Below are positions 18,425-25,976 of a stretch of 32,004 nt of DNA, in pieces. Both the position numbers and the translations under genes were made by a program. The notes under the pieces were generated by a model, which was given only the letters and a program-made list of their open reading frames with translations, did no database searches and was not told the origin of the DNA. This DNA is from a bacterium (GTDB lineage: Bacteria; Babelota; Babeliae; Babelales; Vermiphilaceae). Each line of letters starts with the position of its first letter. Position 1 is the stretch's first letter. Location of the stretch: contig JAKAUA010000086.1 in assembly GCA_021827875.1 (NCBI GenBank), positions 1 to 32,004 of the forward strand. Direction: 5' to 3'.

Positions 18425-19434
18425 TGTTCTTCTTGACCATAACGCTTAAACGCTTCTTCATAACTTAGAAAAGCACGCGCGTGACATTTCCAGGCATGAT
18501 AGCAATAATCATAAACATATTCGTGTACTTCAACACCGTCCCTGCACTGCGATATCCTAACAAAATACTCTTTATCATTATACTTAAAACGCTTTTCGTA
18601 AGGTAAATATGTGCGACTTGTAGCAGTTGAGTGCGCATAGTATTCCGCACTACTTGTTGTTGCAGATTGTTGCGGTGTTTTTTGTGATGCAACTACTTTT
18701 TCATGTAATGCCTTCAACTCGTTCATATGCGTGCTGCATGTGCAACCACGTTTTGGTATCGAACTAGCAGCGATTGCGGCCGGTGCAAAAGTTACTTGCT
18801 TTGGCTGCTCTTCTTGCATTCTTTTTTCGTACTCACGATCCTGTTTTTCTTGATTTAATTTCGCAAGCTCCTTAAATTGTCTTCCTTGTTCATGCTTCGC
18901 GTCCTGCTCCCAATCATTTGAGCTACACTGGGCAGCTTGCCGCTCTTGTTCCAGTTTATTAGCTTGCTTTCGTTCTTTTAATCGTGTGCTTATACTTTGC
19001 AACAGAGCCAATTTGCCCTTCATAGCCTGAAGCGCTTTAGTATCTCCCTTGTCCACCATCCACCCTGCCAAGAATCCAAACGGTGCAGTTGTCAAAGGAA
19101 ACAGTAATGCAATATTTCCTGTTGCCAAACCTATCGCTATTCCGCTCCCTGCGCCGGCGAGACATACCGTTGTTGCAGTCGCCATTTTACACCAAGAAAA
19201 AGCCGTTCTCTCTTCTTCGTTCTTTACCTGCTTTTTACCGTCTTTTATCAGATCATCCAACTTGCGCCTGAATGCTTTATCTTTTGCTATAGATGCAAAG
19301 TCATATTCAAGCTTGTTTTGTAGATCGCCGGCATTAATCGTAGCAAATGAATACCGTGTTACACTGTCAGATTTCTCTGCTGCTACCATTATCCCAACAC
19401 TTAATAAAAACAGTACAATAGTTGCCTTCAGCAT
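18421..19434 (-). CDS. Hypothetical exported protein, paralog-family member C with long charged C-terminal extension
   Basis: MLKATIVLFLLSVGIMVAAEKS with GAGGAA SD (start trimmed from 19473); YDFASIAKDKAFRRKLDDLIKDG; bilobed hydrophobic region; Gln/Lys/Glu-rich extension. Confidence 0.65.
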   Translation of the reverse strand: MLKATIVLFLLSVGIMVAAEKSDSVTRYSFATINAGDLQNKLEYDFASIAKDKAFRRKLDDLIKDGKKQVKNEEERTAFSWCKMATATTVCLAGAGSGIAIGLATGNIALLFPLTTAPFGFLAGWMVDKGDTKALQAMKGKLALLQSISTRLKERKQANKLEQERQAAQCSSNDWEQDAKHEQGRQFKELAKLNQEKQDREYEKRMQEEQPKQVTFAPAAIAASSIPKRGCTCSTHMNELKALHEKVVASQKTPQQSATTSSAEYYAHSTATSRTYLPYEKRFKYNDKEYFVRISQCRDGVEVHEYVYDYCYHAWKCHARAFLSYEEAFKRYGQEEQ

Positions 19435-19469
19435 CGTGTTCCTCGTTCTTTTTTTATGGAAAATTATTT

Positions 19470-20102
19470 TCATGGATGTTCTTCAGTATATGAAAAATCG
19501 TATTGATCTTGCACGGGATGCGCTGCGCCAGCTTGCTGCTCTGCTGCTTCAGCTAATCGTATATGCTGATATTGTTGCATTAGTGTATTTAAAAGGGATT
19601 GCTGTAATATTAATGCATGTCCCAACAATAGTGTGTTTTTTTCCAACAGATCATTTTGTATTTGGCTGTTTCGCCTTAATTTAGTATTACATTGATAACA
19701 TGCCATGCCGGTGCCGGCCAAACAAGTCCACGTGCCTAAGTCAATGTTGCCGGTTGCATGTGCAATACAGCCGGATATACATCCGGCAACTGTTGTTTTT
19801 ACACAACAAGCGCTATACACCTTGCATTTCGCCAGCCCTGTATTTTTTTCAATATCATCAATAAGAGCATTCCCTTCTTGTATAAGAACAGGTAGCTCTG
19901 TACGAAAATCATTATCTTGAAGCAAGCTTTCCATCTTATTAGACAATTCATCAACAGTAAGCTTATTGATATCTTCAAAGGAATATTTTCTTACCGCTGA
20001 TTTTAAATAATCTTCTGTACGATGAACTATTGGCCCCCGCATATCATCCATAGAGAAGAGAAATAAGGGAAATAATGCGATCAAGCTGATATAGTTTTTC
20101 AT
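19470..20102 (-). CDS. Hypothetical exported protein, paralog-family member D
   Basis: MKNYISLIALFPLFLFS|MD with AGGA SD (start trimmed from 20153); YSFEDI...LLQDNDFRTELPVLIQEG; Cys/Gly-rich bilobed hydrophobic region. Confidence 0.65.
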   Translation of the reverse strand: MKNYISLIALFPLFLFSMDDMRGPIVHRTEDYLKSAVRKYSFEDINKLTVDELSNKMESLLQDNDFRTELPVLIQEGNALIDDIEKNTGLAKCKVYSACCVKTTVAGCISGCIAHATGNIDLGTWTCLAGTGMACYQCNTKLRRNSQIQNDLLEKNTLLLGHALILQQSLLNTLMQQYQHIRLAEAAEQQAGAAHPVQDQYDFSYTEEHP

Positions 20103-20175
20103 GATAATCCTACATTTATTAAGTACAAAATACTCTGGGTAGAATATCATCAAAGAAGGGAAAAAACCACTGTTA

Positions 20176-20694
20176 CTATGCTATTTTACCTTGCAGCACC
20201 ATGCTTATTTCACCTTTTTCATTACTTTGAACTGAGGTAAGTTGTAAGGATGCAAGCGGCAGGAGAGAACGTATCTGTTCTAGCCCATGTTCTCCATTGA
20301 TGTTATTTGGTAGCATGAGCGAAAGCTCTATATCATTATCACGCATGGTTAATGAACGAATAGGAATGCCTTGCGCAATTATTTTGCTCGCAATATCAAT
20401 ACGAGCGGTTGTTTGTTGCGCTATTTTTTTACATTCAGTTATTTGCTGTTGTAAATGAGCAATATCTTGCTTCGTACGTTGTAATGCCTTGATAGAAGAG
20501 TCATGCGGTTGGACTTTTTTGCGCAATAGAGCAATATCTTTTTGCAATGTATGCGCATGTATTAGATAAATCACTTGAAAAATAGCAGCGCTCACAAATA
20601 AGAAACACAATACTATAGCAGTATATCTATGCCACTGCGCTATTTCTTTTTGTTGCGCAATTGAAAATGATGGTAAAAGATTAATTTTTTTCAT
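20176..20694 (-). CDS. PilN-like (type IV pilus / T2SS inner-membrane) protein
   Basis: MKKINLLP start, single N-terminal TM, coiled coil, ferredoxin-like C-terminus; ATGA overlap with upstream PilM-like gene; start trimmed from 20712. Confidence 0.65.
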   Translation of the reverse strand: MKKINLLPSFSIAQQKEIAQWHRYTAIVLCFLFVSAAIFQVIYLIHAHTLQKDIALLRKKVQPHDSSIKALQRTKQDIAHLQQQITECKKIAQQTTARIDIASKIIAQGIPIRSLTMRDNDIELSLMLPNNINGEHGLEQIRSLLPLASLQLTSVQSNEKGEISMVLQGKIA

Positions 20695-21380
20695 CTGTTT
20701 TGCTCCATACAATATAACCCTGCCATAGGTAATGCGATCTTTGATTCTATCGACTGATTTAATTGAATAATACGACTACTCATTGCCTGAGTAAAATATG
20801 ACTCCAAGCGGTTTTGATGCGCTTGCAAATCCACGCCCAATTTCGCTTGGCGAAATGTATCACCCTGCATATAACGATATACATGAAGCAATGTATGCAG
20901 CGGTGTTGTTACTGTTACCAAATTAATAGATAATTGTAGTGCAAGAAGCTGATATTGAAACAACTGCTCACGTTTAATACCCGACACTGCAAATACATGC
21001 TCTCCTTGTTCATCGGTGTATAGATAAGAAAAATCCCAAATAAATTTCTGTAATCCCAAATAGGTAAAATCTGAGGCCGCTGGAGTTGCTTTTTTTAATC
21101 GCGTTAAACGTTCTTCTATTTTTGGTCCTGCGATACACAAAGAAAAGAAGGCATTCTCGAGCTTATAGTTTGCTACAAATGTTTTAATCTGTTCTTGTAT
21201 AAAAGATACATTGCTTATATAGCCATCAATGATAGCTGATGTAATGGATACCGCGCGATATACCTGTACTACAAAGGGCGAATTGCTAATAGCATTCGCT
21301 TTGACCACTCCCAAGTGAAGATGTGATGAATCAACAATAATAGTAACAAGCTCATTGTGTAATTTTGGCAATGGCCACAT
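20691..21380 (-). CDS. PilM-like actin-fold protein (short/degenerate)
   Basis: TIIVDSSHLHLGVVKAN resembles PilM N-terminal phosphate loop; gene pairs with PilN-like; AAAGGAG SD favours start at MWPLP (21380). Confidence 0.5.
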   Translation of the reverse strand: MWPLPKLHNELVTIIVDSSHLHLGVVKANAISNSPFVVQVYRAVSITSAIIDGYISNVSFIQEQIKTFVANYKLENAFFSLCIAGPKIEERLTRLKKATPAASDFTYLGLQKFIWDFSYLYTDEQGEHVFAVSGIKREQLFQYQLLALQLSINLVTVTTPLHTLLHVYRYMQGDTFRQAKLGVDLQAHQNRLESYFTQAMSSRIIQLNQSIESKIALPMAGLYCMEQNR

Positions 21381-21426
21381 AGATATTCTGCTCCTTTTCA
21401 TGCTTCTTTTGTCGTATTTGCTTCAA

Positions 21427-22044
21427 TCAATCTTCGCCTGATGAAGTCTCAGAAGATGTTTCATCTGTTGATACATTATCTTCTTGATTGTGCTCTATTA
21501 ATCTTCTTATAGCCGGCTGTGTAGCAACAACATCATGTAATTTTTTTGTATCACATGCATATTTATATAACAACGCCACACCTATACAGGCACTTAAAGC
21601 CGCAAAACCGTATGCTCCCGCTATTGCTCCCCATCCATTTGCTGCACATACTCCCCATTTCGCACAGAAAACCGTCAATGGTATATCAGTAATAAAAGCT
21701 CCTGTTGATATACCGAGCGCAGTAACACCTGCTATTGATGTTCCACTGCGACAACGGCTAGCTTCGTTGTTTAATGAAAATTCAGCCGCCTCTTCAATGC
21801 TTTCTGAGTGTTGTATCAGTTCTTCAAAATCATCTTCATCTAATTCCATAACGGCATTATTATCATCAAATAAAGTTTCTAATTCATGGATATTGCTGTG
21901 ATCTATGGCTCGTATGGCTCTATCATAGGGCTCATATGGCAGCAGCTGAAGAAATCTGCCATTATTTTGATCTTGTTGCATAGCGAACATAGTAGAAAAT
22001 ATGATCAACAAAAGAAAGCTTGTTATTCTCATTACAAAAAACAT
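21427..22044 (-). CDS. Hypothetical exported protein with bilobed hydrophobic region
   Basis: Signal peptide ...LIIFSTMFA|MQ; AAGGAG SD; hydrophobic hairpin; acidic Ser/Thr-rich tail. Confidence 0.65.
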   Translation of the reverse strand: MFFVMRITSFLLLIIFSTMFAMQQDQNNGRFLQLLPYEPYDRAIRAIDHSNIHELETLFDDNNAVMELDEDDFEELIQHSESIEEAAEFSLNNEASRCRSGTSIAGVTALGISTGAFITDIPLTVFCAKWGVCAANGWGAIAGAYGFAALSACIGVALLYKYACDTKKLHDVVATQPAIRRLIEHNQEDNVSTDETSSETSSGED

Positions 22045-22067
22045 ATCTCTCCTTGCAGAGGTTTATA

Positions 22068-22970
22068 TTATTTTTTGATCATAATACCCGCGACTACCCT
22101 ATCTTTACCTTCCAAGTCCTTTATAACAGTGGCTTTTGTAAATCCGGCATCATACATTAATTGTTGCACTGCAGCTCCCTGTGTATGATCAATCTCTATC
22201 CATAGTTGGGGAATCTCGTTTTTAATCAACAACTCATTATGTTGCAGATATCTTGATGCTTGCACGATAATTTTTTTAATAATAGTCAGGCCTTGGTCAG
22301 GAGCAATAAGAGCTCTTTTATCTTCCCACTTGCGCACCGCGCCATCTAAATAGGGCCATTCTTGTTCATCAATATAAGGAGGATTAGAAACAATAATATC
22401 AAAAGTATAGGGCGGTACTTGATTGTACAAATCTGAATGTATGAATGAAGCATTATGTATATTATTATGCTTTGCATTTTTGTTTGATAATGCAATAGCT
22501 TGTTCAGAAATATCTATACCTATGCAGGTTGACTCAGGCAATTCTTTTGCTAATGCTAATGCTATGCAGCCCGATCCGGTACACAGATCGAGTATGCTCA
22601 ATTTAGACGCACCGGTTTTTTGTACCATTTCAGTTAAAGATGCGACCCATTCTTCTGTTTCGGGTCGTGGTATGAGTATTGGTGGCTCTACAAAAATTTC
22701 GACCGCGTTAAAAGGAACACTACCCAATAAATATTGCAATGGCATTTCTTCTTGCACTTGTTTTTCTATCCATAATGCCAGCTTTTTTTGCTGCTCATCG
22801 CTCAGATGAATAGTGTGCTGCCCAATAAGCAATGCTTGTGATTCATTTTTGATAGCCTGTACCATCCACCATGCATATTGATGGCACAACGTATAATCAT
22901 CGTAGCGTGCGGCTAGTTTTTGAGCTATATGCTCTATAAGAGTAAATATGGTAGTTGATGAAGAAATCAT
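22068..22970 (-). CDS. prmC: Peptide chain release factor N(5)-glutamine methyltransferase
   Basis: ILIPRPETEEWV, ILDLCTGSGCIALALA, FDIIVSNPPYIDEQEW. Confidence 0.95.
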   Translation of the reverse strand: MISSSTTIFTLIEHIAQKLAARYDDYTLCHQYAWWMVQAIKNESQALLIGQHTIHLSDEQQKKLALWIEKQVQEEMPLQYLLGSVPFNAVEIFVEPPILIPRPETEEWVASLTEMVQKTGASKLSILDLCTGSGCIALALAKELPESTCIGIDISEQAIALSNKNAKHNNIHNASFIHSDLYNQVPPYTFDIIVSNPPYIDEQEWPYLDGAVRKWEDKRALIAPDQGLTIIKKIIVQASRYLQHNELLIKNEIPQLWIEIDHTQGAAVQQLMYDAGFTKATVIKDLEGKDRVVAGIMIKK

Positions 22971-23005
22971 TAATACTCACTTATCGAAAAAGAATAGTCC
23001 CTATA

Positions 23006-23026
23006 TTCTTAACGTATAGTTAAGAA
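23006..23026. promoter_or_regulatory. Perfect 8-bp palindrome, possible operator or hairpin between prmC and ftsY
   Basis: ttcttaac-gtata-gttaagaa. Confidence 0.35.
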
Positions 23027-23066
23027 ATAGCAGATACAGCTGGTATATAGCAAGAATTTAAAGGCA

Positions 23067-23987
23067 TTATTGATTTAATAAATCATGCACATATTCTTGC
23101 GCATTAAACGGCTTGAATTGTTCGAGCGATTCACCAAATGAAACATACAGAATAGGAATTTTTAACTCCTGATTAATCGCGAATACAATACCACCTTTTC
23201 CGGTGCCATCCATTTTTGTTAAAATGACACCGTGTAAATGAGTAGTTTCATTAAACAATTTTGCTTGTTCAAATGAATTTTGACCGAGCATTGCATCAAT
23301 AGTTAATAAGCAGATAAGTTTTTTATCAGGAAGTTGCTTGTTAACGGTGCGTCTAATTTTTTCGAGCTCATGCATAAGATTGGTTTTTGTTTGCAAACGG
23401 CCGGCAGTATCAACAATCAGCACATCATACTGCTCATCTTTGAATTTTTGGCATCCGGCAAAAATAACGCTGGCAGGATCTTGATTCTCTTTACCAATAA
23501 CAATATCAGCACCAATGCGTTCTGCCCATACCGCCAACTGTTGTGTTCCGGCTGCTCTAAAAGTATCCCCCGCGACAAACAATACTCGCTTTTTTTGTTG
23601 TATAAAATGATTAGCCAGCTTGCTTGCAAAAGTCGTTTTACCGCTACCGTTAATCCCTACCATCAAATAAATCGCGCCCTTTGTCCCGCCTAAGTCTTGT
23701 GCGGCGGCGGATTCCTGTTTTTCAGGAGTGATTAATAATGATAATAGTTGTTTTTCCAAAGCAGCTTTTAACTGATCGCCTGCAGTAATAGCGCCGCTGG
23801 CATATTGTTTTTGCAATGCATCTATAATATGGCGCGTTGTTTTAACGCCGGTATCGGCATTAATTAAAAGCAGCTCTAATTCGCGCAACGTCTGGTCATC
23901 AAGCTGTTTGCGCGAGAATAACTCACCTAACTTTGAGGTGACTTGTTGGTATATTTTTTTGAATTGGTTTTTTATAAAATTGAACAT
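23067..23987 (-). CDS. ftsY: Signal recognition particle receptor FtsY
   Basis: GINGSGKTTFASKLA, AGDTFRAAGTQQLAVWA, DTAGRLQ, TKMDGTGKGG. Confidence 0.97.
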   Translation of the reverse strand: MFNFIKNQFKKIYQQVTSKLGELFSRKQLDDQTLRELELLLINADTGVKTTRHIIDALQKQYASGAITAGDQLKAALEKQLLSLLITPEKQESAAAQDLGGTKGAIYLMVGINGSGKTTFASKLANHFIQQKKRVLFVAGDTFRAAGTQQLAVWAERIGADIVIGKENQDPASVIFAGCQKFKDEQYDVLIVDTAGRLQTKTNLMHELEKIRRTVNKQLPDKKLICLLTIDAMLGQNSFEQAKLFNETTHLHGVILTKMDGTGKGGIVFAINQELKIPILYVSFGESLEQFKPFNAQEYVHDLLNQ

Positions 23988-24550
23988 GAATAGTGTGTTT
24001 TTTTCTTGTTAGAAGGTACTGCGGAAGTTTCTATCTGCTTATCTGGCTCTTGCGTATGTGAACGTGCCGCTTCCAATTCTTCCTTTGCTTGCTTCATAAA
24101 ACTAATTATATCCTTTGCCTGCCTCACATAATATCGGTGAACACAGAAGCGACCAACAACCGGAGCCAACAATGGAACGGGCGCAAGCATCCAAAGGCTT
24201 GTGGCACCCTTTGTCGCAACAGTAGTAGCGCCCAGAACAATCCCCAATGCACCCATACCATACGCCGCTTTTCCTACCCACGGAAACAGAGGCTTACCCC
24301 AACAACCTGCCTCTTCATATTTATTCAGTGCTGACTCTGCATCCGAAATACAACGACCAAATACATCAACAGACGCAACTTCGGCTGTTTGTCTATGGTC
24401 AGCTATAATTCTTTTCGCTGTAGTGGGATTAAAACCGTAAGAAGTAACGCAGCTTGCAGAACCTAAATCAATCTCTAGAAACAGCAACTTAAAGTCCATA
24501 CCACAGATCACTTGAGCAATTAAGCATAAAAACAAAAAGTATATTTTCAT
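23972..24550 (-). CDS. Hypothetical exported protein with hydrophobic hairpin and CaaX-like C-terminus
   Basis: Signal peptide ...CLIAQVICG|MD; C-terminus KKKTHYSCSIL; 16-bp overlap with ftsY. Confidence 0.6.
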   Translation of the reverse strand: MKIYFLFLCLIAQVICGMDFKLLFLEIDLGSASCVTSYGFNPTTAKRIIADHRQTAEVASVDVFGRCISDAESALNKYEEAGCWGKPLFPWVGKAAYGMGALGIVLGATTVATKGATSLWMLAPVPLLAPVVGRFCVHRYYVRQAKDIISFMKQAKEELEAARSHTQEPDKQIETSAVPSNKKKTHYSCSIL

Positions 24551-24587
24551 AAAAACTTCTCTTTTTAACTGTTTTATTCGACGACTG

Positions 24588-25184
24588 TCATTCTATAATA
24601 TTTTGAGCTCTCTGTAAAAAGAGCTTGAGTCGTCGATAGTCATTACCTATTAACAGCGAATAAGTCTGCACAAAATGATCTACTTTGCCTTCACGCAAGA
24701 GACCCAAAGTTGCTTGGTGCTTTAAAAGCATCAATAACAATTCGTCCAAATAAGCGATTTGAGAGCTTAAATTAAAAAGGAGGTGCAAATATTTATCATG
24801 ATAAAAAAACTGCTTGGCCAGATCAGGTTCCATCAAGCTCACAAATGAGTGGATGGTGGGTGGCTCGGGAGCTAATAGATGAACAATAGTACCCTTCTCT
24901 TTGTAGCCCAGGGGAATACAAGAAAAGGTTGTCTTTAAAAATTCAAATATTTGGGGCTGTTCCTGCAACAATTCTTCGTGCGTTTTTTGATAGGGAAAGG
25001 GGTAGCGTACCGGATCCATAGAACCTGTTTGTATCTGATGCACAATACCAAATAATTCTCTTTTTGGTGTCTTAATTACTACCAATGAACCAAAGGCGGG
25101 CAAAACATTCCATTGCCAGCTTTGCACCAACCAGGAACTCAAGGAGCTTTCTATAACTTCAGAAAATGGTTTGTTGTTCATCAT
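24588..25184 (-). CDS. Conserved hypothetical protein with HAS-barrel-like N-terminal domain
   Basis: FGSLVVIKTPKRELFGIVHQIQTGSMDPVRYPFPYQKTHEELLQEQPQIFEFLKTTFSCIPLGY pattern; 26-bp overlap with rnhB. Confidence 0.55.
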   Translation of the reverse strand: MMNNKPFSEVIESSLSSWLVQSWQWNVLPAFGSLVVIKTPKRELFGIVHQIQTGSMDPVRYPFPYQKTHEELLQEQPQIFEFLKTTFSCIPLGYKEKGTIVHLLAPEPPTIHSFVSLMEPDLAKQFFYHDKYLHLLFNLSSQIAYLDELLLMLLKHQATLGLLREGKVDHFVQTYSLLIGNDYRRLKLFLQRAQNIIE

Positions 25185-25863
25185 CGGTATCGGCTGCCCT
25201 TAGTAATACGTTTTTAACATATGTTTGACGATGAATAAGAGAATGCGGGCTGCCATAAAGAATTTTTTTGTGTCCCGGTGTGCTATATCCTTTATGATCC
25301 TTAAGATCATATCCGGGGAAGAGAGTATCCATTTTACCCATCAACATGTCTCGTTTTACCTTGGCAATAATGGAGGCTGCCGCAATGGAGCTCGACTTGC
25401 TCTCGCCAAAGGGGAAATAATGTACCGGAATTTCTTTGTACCCGGTATCAAAAAGCTGTAGTGGCATAGCATCTACCAAGATAGCGCTTGGCTGCCGGGG
25501 CGAAGTGGCCAGCACATGCATAAGCGCCCGCTTCATAGCAATGAGAGTGGCCCGCCATATATTTTGACTATCTATCATACGGTGATTTATAATACCAAAC
25601 CCATAATAGCAATTTTTGGTGATCCATTTATAAGCATCAAAACGCTCTTGTGGGGCCATTAACTTAGAGTCTTTTAAGAGGCGATGAGCCTTTCCTTCCG
25701 GGAGGATAACTGCGGCGGTAACCAGGGGCCCGGCCAGACACCCTCGACCGACTTCATCAATACCACAGACCAGCTCATGCTGCTCCCAGGCTTTTTTCTC
25801 AAAATAATTCTTATTGAAACGCTCTGTCAAATTACTGAAGCGGCTTAATTTATTCATTGTCAA
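25159..25863 (-). CDS. rnhB: Ribonuclease HII
   Basis: CGIDEVGRGCLAGPLVTAAVIL, DSKLM, DHKGYSTPGHKK. Confidence 0.96.
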   Translation of the reverse strand: MTMNKLSRFSNLTERFNKNYFEKKAWEQHELVCGIDEVGRGCLAGPLVTAAVILPEGKAHRLLKDSKLMAPQERFDAYKWITKNCYYGFGIINHRMIDSQNIWRATLIAMKRALMHVLATSPRQPSAILVDAMPLQLFDTGYKEIPVHYFPFGESKSSSIAAASIIAKVKRDMLMGKMDTLFPGYDLKDHKGYSTPGHKKILYGSPHSLIHRQTYVKNVLLRAADTDDEQQTIF

Positions 25864-25873
25864 TCATTTCAAT

Positions 25874-25901
25874 TTGACATGTTTGTGATTATGAGTACAA
25901 T
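25874..25901 (+). promoter_or_regulatory. Candidate sigma70-type promoter TTGACA-16-TACAAT
   Basis: Near-consensus -35/-10 upstream of XRE regulator start at 25977. Confidence 0.5.
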
Positions 25902-25976
25902 TAGAAATAAGGCAGTGTTATAACCAGTATGTTTTAACCTAATTGATAGTATATAATAAGCAGTAGGAGTTTACAA

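Noticed and set aside
19049-19684. 211-aa plus-strand ORF antisense to the paralog operon
   Set aside because: Lies opposite two genes with signal peptides, SD and shared motifs; translation has no domain signal and no SD.
21488-21901. 137-aa plus-strand ORF
   Set aside because: Antisense to 21427-22044 which has SD and signal peptide; low-complexity shadow translation.
22423-22809. 128-aa plus-strand ORF
   Set aside because: Antisense shadow of prmC.
23334-23693. 119-aa plus-strand ORF
   Set aside because: Antisense shadow of ftsY.
24579-24635. Nested inverted repeats cgacgact/agtcgtcg and agctct/agagct at the 3' end of the HAS-barrel-like gene
   Set aside because: Mostly inside coding sequence with no T-run; may be a 3'-end hairpin but support is too weak for a separate claim.
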